Of a stretch of 64,000 nucleotides of DNA, positions 25,718-34,183 are shown in pieces. This DNA comes from Candidatus Poribacteria bacterium (GTDB taxonomy: Bacteria > Poribacteria > WGA-4E > WGA-3G). The stretch covers positions 47,353 to 111,352 of the forward strand of contig JAJEDN010000044.1 in the NCBI GenBank assembly GCA_022821495.1, read 5' to 3'. How positions within the stretch are numbered: the first letter of the stretch is position 1; each line of letters starts with the position of its first letter. The position numbers and the translations under genes were made by a program. The notes under the pieces were generated by a model. It saw only the letters and a program-made list of their open reading frames with translations, made no database searches and had not been told where the DNA came from.

Positions 25718-28135
25718 ATGACCCCCGAAAACAGAGCCAGACGCAACATAGATAAAATGCTTGAAGCATCTGGATGGCACATCCAAAATTATGCTGAACG
25801 TGACACAGCTGCTGCGTTGGGTGTGGCCGTGCGTGAATATCGATTAAGAGCGGATCAGCGGGCGGATTATCTCCTCTTTATCGGTAGCGTTGCAGTTGGG
25901 GTTATTGAAGCCAAACCTGAAGGAACAACGCTTAGCGGTGCCTTGCAACAGGCAGAACGGTATCGAGCAAGTTTGCCAGATGATTTGCCAAACCGCACCA
26001 GATTTTTCTTTTCCTACGCCGCAACAGGAGTTGAGACCTACTTTCGGGATATTCGGGACCCAGATTCCCGTTCACGGCACGTTTTTACATTTCATACGCC
26101 TGAAGCACTTGCCAACGCTTTTTATCAACCCAGAACCTTGCGCGAGAGACTTAAAACGGATATACCGCGATTAGAAAAAGGTTCTCTGAGAGATTGTCAA
26201 TTTGGGGCAATAACCGAGCTTGAAAAATCGTTAGCAGAATCACGCCAGCGCGCTTTAATCCAAATGGCGACTGGCAGCGGAAAAACGCACGCCGCTGTCA
26301 GTAGCGCGTATCGACTCATTAAATTTACGGATGTCAAACGCGTGCTTTTTCTCGTAGACCGCAATAATCTTGGCAGGCAAACACTTCGCGAATTTCAGGC
26401 ATACACGACTCCCGATGACGGTAGAAAATTCACTGATCTCTATAATGTCCAGCACCTTTCGAGCAACATTATCGACGAAGCAAGTGCTGCCTGTATTACC
26501 ACTATCCAACGCCTCTATTCCATGCTAAAAGGTGACTCAGACTATGAATCGGAAGAGGAAGAGACCTCCGCCTTTGAAAATGATACTGAAGACGCTTCAC
26601 CACAGTTTGTTATCTATAACCCAGAAATTCCAATCGACACCTTCGATGTTATCATCGTTGACGAATGCCATCGCTCTATCTATGGTAAATGGCGACATGT
26701 GTTGGAATACTTTGACGCTTTCATTATCGGACTCACCGCAACACCATATAGACAAACGCTCGCTTTTTTCGATCACAATCTCGTTTACGAATACCGCCAC
26801 GAGCAAGCTATTGAGGATAATGTAAATGTCGGTTACTATATCTATCGGATTAAAACTGAAATCACACAAAGAGGGAGTAGTCTTGAAACAGGTAGTTATA
26901 TCGCAAGACGCGATAGGCGAAGTCGGCGACTTAACTGGGATGAATTGGATGCAGATGTTGAATATACCGGAAGCCAGTTAGATCGCGACGTTGTTGCTAT
27001 AAATCAAATCCGGACAGTAATCCAAACCTTCAAGGATAAGCTTTTCACCGATCTTTTTCCAAGTAGGCAAACCGTTCCTAAAACACTTATCTTTGCGAAA
27101 GATGACTCCCACGCCGAAGATATTGTTCACATTGTGCGGGATGTATTTGCCAAAGGTGATGATTTCTGCCAAAAGATTACGTACCAGAGTGACAGACCAG
27201 AGGAACTCATCAAAACATTTCGCACACAATTAAATCCGCGGATCGCCGTAAGTGTTGACATGATTTCTACCGGCACTGATATAAAACCGCTTGAGTGTTT
27301 GGTCTTTATGCGGGCAGTCCGATCCAGCGGCTATTTTGAGCAGATGGTTGGGCGCGGCGTGCGCGTCATCAGTCCTGACGATCTGAAAACCGTCACCGGC
27401 GATGCGACTACAAAAACGCATTTTTTCATCGTTGATGCCGTCGGTGTCTGTGAATCCGTAAAAATTGACTCACAATCACGCCCCGGTGAACCGCCTTCTA
27501 CTGATCCAGATGAACAGGAAGAAAGAGATCCTAACCAACTAATTGACGATATTAGTGAAGATCACGTTCTTGATACTGGATTTGAGCCCCAAAGTTTCAC
27601 ACAAGTGGCTGCAGTCATTCACGCCTTTAAACAGTTTATCGATGAAAATATAGATGAATTGATAGCGTTACAAATTTTGTGTAAACGTCCAGAGGTACAA
27701 GGGACATTGAACGAAAACAATTTGAAGGAACTGGAAGAAGCATTGCAGCAACATTCAAGGAGTCTGAGTCGCGAGTCATTATGGTTGGCTTACAAAAACC
27801 GGTCTCCAGAGAGTGTTCAAGGAAATATGGAACAACCTACAGACCTCATATCGCTGGTGCGATTTGCTATGGGGTACAATCTTTTCCTGGAGCCGTTTAG
27901 TGCAACTGTCAACCGAAATTTTGAAGAATGGTTAGATGATAAAGATTTTAACTCAGAGCAACATAAATGGCTTGAAATGATACGTGACCATATTGCCACC
28001 TCACTTGATATTCGGATGTCCGATTTTGAGTATACCCCGTTCGCGGAACTTGGGAATGGTGCGAAAGTCTACGAACTCTTTGGAGATGATTTAGACGACA
28101 TCCTAAAAGATCTCACAGAAAAATTGGTATCTTAG
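25718..28135 (+). CDS. hsdR: Type I restriction enzyme R subunit (EcoEI-like, short)
   Basis: 805 residues. The N-terminal HsdR nuclease domain has ADYLLFIGSVAVGVIEAKPEG, where Asp, Glu and Lys form the PD-(D/E)XK site. The SF2 motor follows with Walker A MATGSGKTHAA, Walker B VDECHRS and motif III LTATP, then helicase C motifs (SVDMISTGTDI, QMVGRGVR) and an EcoEI-type C-terminal domain. With HsdM and HsdS downstream it would translocate and cut unmodified DNA. It is the first gene of the locus, which runs R, AlbA_2/GHKL, S, small genes, M. No frame damage is seen. Confidence 0.92.
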   Translation: MTPENRARRNIDKMLEASGWHIQNYAERDTAAALGVAVREYRLRADQRADYLLFIGSVAVGVIEAKPEGTTLSGALQQAERYRASLPDDLPNRTRFFFSYAATGVETYFRDIRDPDSRSRHVFTFHTPEALANAFYQPRTLRERLKTDIPRLEKGSLRDCQFGAITELEKSLAESRQRALIQMATGSGKTHAAVSSAYRLIKFTDVKRVLFLVDRNNLGRQTLREFQAYTTPDDGRKFTDLYNVQHLSSNIIDEASAACITTIQRLYSMLKGDSDYESEEEETSAFENDTEDASPQFVIYNPEIPIDTFDVIIVDECHRSIYGKWRHVLEYFDAFIIGLTATPYRQTLAFFDHNLVYEYRHEQAIEDNVNVGYYIYRIKTEITQRGSSLETGSYIARRDRRSRRLNWDELDADVEYTGSQLDRDVVAINQIRTVIQTFKDKLFTDLFPSRQTVPKTLIFAKDDSHAEDIVHIVRDVFAKGDDFCQKITYQSDRPEELIKTFRTQLNPRIAVSVDMISTGTDIKPLECLVFMRAVRSSGYFEQMVGRGVRVISPDDLKTVTGDATTKTHFFIVDAVGVCESVKIDSQSRPGEPPSTDPDEQEERDPNQLIDDISEDHVLDTGFEPQSFTQVAAVIHAFKQFIDENIDELIALQILCKRPEVQGTLNENNLKELEEALQQHSRSLSRESLWLAYKNRSPESVQGNMEQPTDLISLVRFAMGYNLFLEPFSATVNRNFEEWLDDKDFNSEQHKWLEMIRDHIATSLDIRMSDFEYTPFAELGNGAKVYELFGDDLDDILKDLTEKLVS

Positions 28136-28186
28136 CATCACTTTTGTAGGAGCGACCTCTGGTTGCGATTTGGAGATATTCAATTG

Positions 28187-28217
28187 TCTGAATCGCGGAT
28201 TACGCGGATTTTTTGTG
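28187..28217. repeat. TCTGAATCGCGGATT-type dispersed repeat
   Basis: TCTGAATCGCGGATT followed by ACGCGGATTTTTT; a second copy at 49266 has the same start and one extra internal unit. Intergenic in both places. Confidence 0.65.
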
Positions 28218-28398
28218 TTTGGGTATCCCAAAATCGAAAGGTAATTTAGTGGGTTTTCGAGAGAATCGAATGCGTCTGGGTAGCGACTTAAAGCGGCTTG
28301 CATCTCAAGTCAACTTTGTGTTAAACTTTATAACGAATTTCCACCAAAGGTATTGTAATCTGTGCCAATTTCAAAACACGCCAGAAAGGGATTCGTAA

Positions 28399-29799
28399 AT
28401 GCCAACGCCAAAAGAAGTTTTTGATAATCCTCTACAATATCTTGATTTCCTACAGTCTGCTAATTTTGAAGGGCAGTATTTTGAACGAAAAGAGGTCCGC
28501 ATTGATACCAGCAATCAAATTAACACACTGAAGGACAAGATCAAACAGTGCATTTCTGCTTTCGCGAATAGCAACAGAGCAGGTGGTCTATTAATACTCG
28601 GCATCGCGGATGATGGCACCATTAAAGGCACACAGCATGTTGATGAACAGACACTCAATGGGATCCTGCAAGTGGCACGAGATTTAAGTAACCACGCAAC
28701 ACAATTAGAAGAAGTCATACTGCCGAATTCAGATAAAAAAAAATTACATCTTCTTTACACCCCGTGGACACCAAATGGGATTTGTGAAACCTTCGCAGAT
28801 TCTCCGAAAGCATGGAAAAGGTTTGGGGCACAGTGTTTGCTCCTACGACGAATTGACGAGGAACAATTGAGACGGGATAAAGGAATCATTGACTTTGAAA
28901 AATCTCCCTGCTGTTCCTACAATCCCGACGAACTTGATAAAGAGGTGGTTGACGAGTTCAAACGTGAATTCCTCGCGGTAAGAGGTGCCCAATACGAATA
29001 TAGCACAGAGGCGTTTCTCTTGAACATAGATGCTATTAGGCAAATAGAGGGTGAAAAGTGCGTTTTCACCAATGCCGGTTACCTCTTTTTTGCTTCAAAT
29101 CCACGTAAAGAGTTTCCAAGTGCACATGTTCGAGTTTTACGTTTTGAAGTTGACGTTGAGGCATCAGGTGCGCGTGGTGCAACGACCTTTGATAAAGAGT
29201 TCGATGGAGCACTTCCAAACATTATCCGTAAACTACGAACCTTTTTCAGAGATTCTGCCCTTTTTCGGACGATGATAAGACGGAGTGCTAACGGTGGATT
29301 CATTGAAGACCCTGAATATCCACTCTTGGCGGTTGATGAGGCAGTCTTAAACGCTGTTATTCATAGAGATTATGGGGCCAACGCTGCGATTCATTGCATT
29401 GCGTATCGGAATGGTTTGGTGGTAGAAAATCCGGGCGGTATCCCTCAGGAAGTCCCACGACACTTTAGTCTGGCGGATACAGTCCTGAGTTCGGTGCTGC
29501 GAAATCATAAGATTGTTGAATGGATGCGCTTTATGAAAGATGAACGTGGTGAACCTCTGGTACGTGCTTTAAGTGAAGGCACAAGAAAAATGCGTCAAGA
29601 AATGGAAAACCTCGGTCTACCAGCACCGGATTATGAAACAACTCAAAATACCGCCGTCACACTTTATAATCACTTTGAGGAGCGATTGGCACCACACGCC
29701 GCTTACACCTCTACATCCAAGCCTGAAACACCGCCTGAACAGGGCAGCGTAAAAAAGGCACTGCGTTCCATCGGCGAACGTCTCGCTAAAATCGAATAA
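28399..29799 (+). CDS. AlbA_2 (Schlafen-like) and GHKL-type protein in the restriction locus
   Basis: 466 residues. The N-terminal AlbA_2 domain has EGQYFERKEV, IKQCISAFANSNRAGGLLILGI and a GIKG-like loop. The C-terminal half has EAVLNAVIHRDYG (N-box-like) and LVVENPGGIP (G-box-like), as in the COG2865 proteins annotated as RecG-like regulators or putative ATP-binding transcription factors. It sits between hsdR and hsdS in the same direction, with AAAGGGA upstream. Proteins of this group recur in defence islands, so a role in controlling or assisting the restriction system is inferred, not shown. Confidence 0.8.
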   Translation: MPTPKEVFDNPLQYLDFLQSANFEGQYFERKEVRIDTSNQINTLKDKIKQCISAFANSNRAGGLLILGIADDGTIKGTQHVDEQTLNGILQVARDLSNHATQLEEVILPNSDKKKLHLLYTPWTPNGICETFADSPKAWKRFGAQCLLLRRIDEEQLRRDKGIIDFEKSPCCSYNPDELDKEVVDEFKREFLAVRGAQYEYSTEAFLLNIDAIRQIEGEKCVFTNAGYLFFASNPRKEFPSAHVRVLRFEVDVEASGARGATTFDKEFDGALPNIIRKLRTFFRDSALFRTMIRRSANGGFIEDPEYPLLAVDEAVLNAVIHRDYGANAAIHCIAYRNGLVVENPGGIPQEVPRHFSLADTVLSSVLRNHKIVEWMRFMKDERGEPLVRALSEGTRKMRQEMENLGLPAPDYETTQNTAVTLYNHFEERLAPHAAYTSTSKPETPPEQGSVKKALRSIGERLAKIE

Positions 29800-29809
29800 A
29801 AGGAAACAG

Positions 29810-31249
29810 ATGAGCAAAATGAATCAAAAGGATTTGCCACTGAATTGGCGGATCGTAAGATTTGGGGAGGTGGCAACATTTACCAAAAAGCCAAAAGACT
29901 TGCGATATTCTGAGTATAACGAAGTCCCGTTTGTGCCGATGAAATTGATTCCAATTGCCACATTATTTTTTACGGAATTTATACTCAAGTCAACCGATGA
30001 ACTCAGTAGCGGAACTTATTTTGAACCCGGGGATATCCTTCTCGCTAAAATCACACCGTCTTTTGAAAATGGTAAACAGAGTATAATTGAAGATTTGCCA
30101 ACGCCATTTGGTGTTGCAACAACTGAGGTAATTCCGATTCGTGAAGTTGAAGAGGTTAGTGATAAATTCTATCTTTTCTATTATTTGTTACTTCCTGATA
30201 TCCGTGCTTTGCTTACATCACGCATGAAAGGAACAACCGGAAGACTAAGATTAGGGACAGAAGCCCTTGCTAACTTAGAAATCCCACTGCCGCCGCTGGC
30301 AGAGCAACGCCGTATCGTAGCCAAGTTAGAGGTGCTGTTTACACAATTAGATACAGCAGTTGATAGTCTCAAAGAAGCACAAGTGCAGTTGGAACGGTAT
30401 CGTAGATCAATCCTCAAAGCTGCTTTTGAAGGAAAATTGACAACGGAATGGCGCGAAGGATATTCCGGCGCACTTGAACCGATGTCGGTTTCAGAAGATT
30501 CTACTCCCAACAGTTTATCTGAGCTACCTAATGGTTGGATGTGCACGACATTAGCAAATTGTGCAGATATTTTAGATAATCAACGAGTCCCAATAAATGC
30601 AAAAGAACGGGAAACGAGGATAAACGGTAAACTTGAGCCAGAACTCTATCCATACTATGGTGCAACTGGACAAGTTGGCTGGATTGACGATTACTTATTT
30701 GATGAAGAACTCGTTTTATTAGGGGAAGATGGTGCTCCTTTTCTGGACGTTTTAAAAGACACGGCATATCTTGTTAAAGGCAAAAGTTGGGTAAACAACC
30801 ATGCTCACGTCTTGAGAGCAGAAAGGGGTGTTACGTCAAATCAATTTTTATGTCATTATCTAAACACATTCGACTACCACGGTTACTTAACAGGAACAAC
30901 AAGGTTAAAACTCAATCAGTCAACAATGCGAAAAATACCTGTTCCGCTTCCATCCCTTCCTGAGCAGAAACAGATTGTCTTTGAAATTGAGGCTCACCTT
31001 TCAGTCACCGGTGAAATTGAAGCGACCCTTGATGCTGAACTTAAACGCGCGGAACGTTTGCGGCAGTCTATTCTCAAGCAAGCGTTTTCTGGTAAACTTG
31101 TGCCACAAGACCCGAATGATGAACCGGCAAGTGTCCTATTGGAGAAAATTCGAGACGAGAAAGGACATCAGCAACCGAAGCGAAAAAAGACTATACCAAA
31201 ATCACAAACAACTTCTTCGGCAGAACAAATGTCGCTTCCACTCGACTAA
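29810..31249 (+). CDS. hsdS: Type I restriction enzyme specificity subunit
   Basis: 479 residues with the two-repeat architecture of HsdS. The first target recognition domain begins LPLNWRIVRFGEVA and ends in the conserved helix PLPPLAEQRRIVAKLE; the second begins LPNGWMCTTLANCADIL and ends PLPSLPEQKQIVFEIE. A coiled spacer RYRRSILKAAFEGKL lies between them and a matching RQSILKQAFSGKL follows the second. It determines the bipartite DNA target for HsdM and HsdR. AAGGAAACAG precedes the ATG, 10 bases after the AlbA_2 gene. Target sequence cannot be predicted here. Confidence 0.93.
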   Translation: MSKMNQKDLPLNWRIVRFGEVATFTKKPKDLRYSEYNEVPFVPMKLIPIATLFFTEFILKSTDELSSGTYFEPGDILLAKITPSFENGKQSIIEDLPTPFGVATTEVIPIREVEEVSDKFYLFYYLLLPDIRALLTSRMKGTTGRLRLGTEALANLEIPLPPLAEQRRIVAKLEVLFTQLDTAVDSLKEAQVQLERYRRSILKAAFEGKLTTEWREGYSGALEPMSVSEDSTPNSLSELPNGWMCTTLANCADILDNQRVPINAKERETRINGKLEPELYPYYGATGQVGWIDDYLFDEELVLLGEDGAPFLDVLKDTAYLVKGKSWVNNHAHVLRAERGVTSNQFLCHYLNTFDYHGYLTGTTRLKLNQSTMRKIPVPLPSLPEQKQIVFEIEAHLSVTGEIEATLDAELKRAERLRQSILKQAFSGKLVPQDPNDEPASVLLEKIRDEKGHQQPKRKKTIPKSQTTSSAEQMSLPLD

Positions 31250-31291
31250 GGAACTATTATTAACCCAGCTTGCCACCTGTTTATACACATA

Positions 31292-31367
31292 GCACTCCGC
31301 TGGAGTGCAAGAGTTGAATACACCATTTTCTATAGACATTTTACCCCTCTGGGGTGGGGAAGTGTCT
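31292..31367. repeat. Two palindromes downstream of hsdS
   Basis: GCACTCC-GCT-GGAGTGC at 31292-31308 and an imperfect AGACATTTTACCCC/GGGGTGGGGAAGTGTCT palindrome at 31334-31367. Either could attenuate transcription between hsdS and the downstream genes. Confidence 0.6.
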
Positions 31368-31421
31368 GAAAAACTGTGTTGAAACGCTCAAAATCTGTTA
31401 GTAGCAACTTGGATTATTATT

Positions 31422-31718
31422 ATGACGCAAGATGAAATACAAAACAACACGGATGAATCCGAGGAAACGCAGGAGACTGATCCGCTTCTTGCCTTAGCCG
31501 GAACATTGCAATGGGACATAGATGAAATAAAAACGCGACTCCGTACCTATAAGCGACCAGAGATACGTGTGGTTGAAGGTGCATACAAAGACCATCCGGA
31601 TCCGCTCATTGCTTTAGCGGGGACGTTGGAATGTGATGCGACTGACATCGGTGAACGCCACGATGACTATATTGCAGCCGCTTTGTTGGCAGAATTATGC
31701 GGAGATGAGGATGAATAA
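31422..31718 (+). CDS. Small acidic protein with an internal DPLxALAGTL repeat
   Basis: 98 residues, strongly acidic. The motif DPLLALAGTLQWD occurs near residue 20 and again as DPLIALAGTLECD near residue 61, so the protein is an internal duplication. The end, HDDYIAAALLAEL, resembles the C-terminal tails of some small antitoxins, but no toxin gene (for example PIN) is adjacent. Lies between hsdS and hsdM. Function unknown; the antitoxin idea is inference from size, charge and position. Confidence 0.6.
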   Translation: MTQDEIQNNTDESEETQETDPLLALAGTLQWDIDEIKTRLRTYKRPEIRVVEGAYKDHPDPLIALAGTLECDATDIGERHDDYIAAALLAELCGDEDE

Positions 31719-31745
31719 CACGAGGTGAGTTGTAGCGAAATGGTA

Positions 31746-31774
31746 TTGAATCTAATAAAGCATCATGCTAAAAT
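31746..31774 (+). promoter_or_regulatory. Promoter for the 31811 gene and probably hsdM
   Basis: TTGAAT, 17-base spacer, TAAAAT, 37 bases before the start. It suggests that the downstream part of the locus has its own transcription. Confidence 0.55.
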
Positions 31775-31810
31775 ATGAAATAACCCTCAAATTTTGATAG
31801 GTGATACACT

Positions 31811-32233
31811 ATGAAAACCTTACAAGATAACTTTGATCCGCTCTTGCTGCCAGCAGACAGGTCGCTATTGAGGAAACATATCCAACGCGAACTGGATGAA
31901 ATCCGCGAGGAAGTCGAGGAAACCTGTAAAGTGGATAGCGACGTTAGGCCTGTCCCACAACAAGCTTATGACGAAACCTCCACTTTGCTGAAGCGAATAT
32001 CTCCTGCTATTCCAATGCCGGACCTGATGTGGTTGGAAGATGGCGGGATTGGGTTAGAATGGAGATCCGGTGATGGTATTATTACGATGAGCCTATATGG
32101 CGACGATCATGTTAACTTCGTTGTCGTTTTAGATGATCAGCATGAGATTGCGGGGACTTGTCCGTTATCAGATCCGCTTTTACTCCCTAATTTTCTAACA
32201 ATATTACCTGAGCTTTTCCAACGAAGGACATGA
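31811..32233 (+). CDS. Hypothetical protein, paralog of the 25264 gene
   Basis: 140 residues with the same layout as the 25264 protein: charged N-terminal helix, AIPMPDLMWLEDGGIGLEWR, a YGD motif and a Leu-rich helical end. Unlike that copy it is followed one base later by a second small gene, and the pair is probably co-translated. It lies inside the type I locus with its own promoter. I do not know the family's function; a two-component small module is suggested by the arrangement. Confidence 0.65.
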   Translation: MKTLQDNFDPLLLPADRSLLRKHIQRELDEIREEVEETCKVDSDVRPVPQQAYDETSTLLKRISPAIPMPDLMWLEDGGIGLEWRSGDGIITMSLYGDDHVNFVVVLDDQHEIAGTCPLSDPLLLPNFLTILPELFQRRT

Positions 32234-32234
32234 T

Positions 32235-32648
32235 GTGGACGATATTTTACAAGACGAAATTCTCACCCGCTTTATTTTTTCTTCCAGACACTTCACTCGT
32301 AGAAACGAGACAATAAAATTTGGTGCATTTATGCCGCCTTACGCCAGTAAAGATCCACCTTTATATAGCCCAGATATTTCTGTTTACCGTTTATCAGGGC
32401 TCTCAGATAACGAAAAATGGACGATTGGTCGGGAATATGTCCAAACAGAGGGTAGATCCATAAAAGCAAGAGCCGATCTTCCGGTGCGAGAAGTTTACAG
32501 GAATAAGCTAAAGGTTATATCAGATACGCAACCTCATGAAAGACATGCCAACATAACACCGTTTCCTTCTGATAGATTAGCATGTCAGAGGTTGGCGACT
32601 AAACTTGCGCGTGCCAGTAAATTAGTCATTCCACCCGAAGATGTCTAA
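32235..32648 (+). CDS. Hypothetical protein paired with the 31811 gene
   Basis: 137 residues from GTG 32235, with AAGGA at a good distance inside the end of the upstream gene. Conserved-looking stretches are LTRFIFSSRHFTRR, GAFMPPYASKDPPLYSPDIS and HERHANITPFP. No membrane or metal motifs. It is tightly linked to the 31811 gene. I do not recognise a named family, and toxin, regulator or accessory roles are all open. Confidence 0.6.
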   Translation: MDDILQDEILTRFIFSSRHFTRRNETIKFGAFMPPYASKDPPLYSPDISVYRLSGLSDNEKWTIGREYVQTEGRSIKARADLPVREVYRNKLKVISDTQPHERHANITPFPSDRLACQRLATKLARASKLVIPPEDV

Positions 32649-32716
32649 CTTCAAACCAAAATCATACCACACGTGCCCAATGTGCCTTTTAGTCCATTCA
32701 TCCTTGAGGTAAATTC

Positions 32717-34183
32717 ATGCCTAACGAATCCGCAACGATTGTCCAAAAACTCTGGAATTTCTGTAACGTTCTCCGAGATGATGGCGTCAGTTACGGCGAT
32801 TACGTCGAACAACTCACCTATCTGCTATTTCTTAAACTTGCTGACGAACAGACGAAACCGCCTTTGAACAAACCTGCAACAATTCCCGCAGGTTTGGATT
32901 GGGAGAGTTTACTCAACGCAAGTGGTGCCGAGTTGGAGACCCAGTATATCAAAATCCTGCGAGAACTAAGTAATGAACAAGGCTTACTCGGTGTGATATT
33001 CCAGAAGTCGCAAAACCGCATTCAGACCCCCGCGAGTCTTCAACGCCTGATTCATCTCATCAACGACGAAAATTGGAGCGGGATGACTGCTGACATCAAA
33101 GGGACGATCTACGAAGGACTTCTACAGAAAAACGCCGAAGATACGAAAAGCGGTGCAGGTCAGTATTTCACACCACGTCCCCTTATTAAGGCGATGGTGA
33201 CCGTGATGCGTCCCGAACCGATGCAAACTATCTGTGATCCGGCGTGCGGGACGGGTGGTTTTTTTCTTGCTGCACACGACTACATTTCCGAAAATTATAG
33301 CAGTGGAATGGATCGCGAACAGAAGGATTTCCTTAGATTTAACACCTTCGCTGGCACAGACATCGTTGATAACGTTGTACGCCTCTGTGTGATGAATCTC
33401 TATCTACACGGTATCGGTGGAACGGAAAGTCCAATTACAACTGACGATAGCCTCATGAGTGATACAAGTGATCGCTATGACATAGTGCTTACCAATCCGC
33501 CATTCGGGAATAGGAGTAGCATTACAATCATTACCAATGGCGGTAAACGCAGCAATACATCACTTACTTATGAACGCGACGATTTCTGGGCAACCACTTC
33601 AAATAAACAGTTCAATTTCCTCCAACACATTAAGACGATTCTGAAAACAGATGGGCGCGCCGCTGTCGTTCTGCCAGATAATGTCCTCTTTGAACGCGGC
33701 GCAGGCGAAACGATCCGTCAGCAACTGCTCAAACAATTTGATGTCCACACCCTCTTGCGATTACCAACCGGTATCTTCTACGCCCAAGGTGTCAAGGCAA
33801 ACGTGCTCTTTTTTGATAAGAAACCGGCGCGCGAAGAACCGTGGACACAAAAACTTTGGATTTACGACCTACGGACAAATAAAAACTTCACACTCAAAAC
33901 AAACCCACTGACAGATACCGATCTGCGAGATTTTATAACTGTCTACAATCCAGATAACCGCGACGCGCGGACTGAGACCGAGCGATTTCGTGCTTTCAGT
34001 TATGAAGAACTTATCGAACGCGAGCATGTCAACCTTGACATCTTCTGGCTCAAAGATGGGTCGTCTGAGGATGCCGCAGACCTTCCCGCTCCAAATGTAT
34101 TAGTGGCAGAAATCACTGAGAATTTAGAGGCTGCATTAGCACAATTTCAGAACATCCAAGCAGAATTAGACAGTAACGATTAA
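32717..34183 (+). CDS. hsdM: Type I restriction enzyme methyltransferase subunit
   Basis: 488 residues. HsdM N-terminal helical domain (LWNFCNVLRDDGVSYGDYVE) and N6-adenine methyltransferase domain with motif I CDPACGTGGFFLAAHDY and motif IV LTNPPFG, preceded by the typical GQYFTPRPLI. With HsdS it methylates adenine at the target and protects host DNA. The gene is separated from hsdS by three small genes, an unusual order. Its stop codon directly abuts the ATG of the next gene. Confidence 0.95.
   Translation: MPNESATIVQKLWNFCNVLRDDGVSYGDYVEQLTYLLFLKLADEQTKPPLNKPATIPAGLDWESLLNASGAELETQYIKILRELSNEQGLLGVIFQKSQNRIQTPASLQRLIHLINDENWSGMTADIKGTIYEGLLQKNAEDTKSGAGQYFTPRPLIKAMVTVMRPEPMQTICDPACGTGGFFLAAHDYISENYSSGMDREQKDFLRFNTFAGTDIVDNVVRLCVMNLYLHGIGGTESPITTDDSLMSDTSDRYDIVLTNPPFGNRSSITIITNGGKRSNTSLTYERDDFWATTSNKQFNFLQHIKTILKTDGRAAVVLPDNVLFERGAGETIRQQLLKQFDVHTLLRLPTGIFYAQGVKANVLFFDKKPAREEPWTQKLWIYDLRTNKNFTLKTNPLTDTDLRDFITVYNPDNRDARTETERFRAFSYEELIEREHVNLDIFWLKDGSSEDAADLPAPNVLVAEITENLEAALAQFQNIQAELDSND

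Noticed and set aside
28103-28303. 66-residue minus-strand ORF after hsdR
   Set aside because: It spans intergenic repeat sequence and the hsdR 3' end; no recognisable protein.
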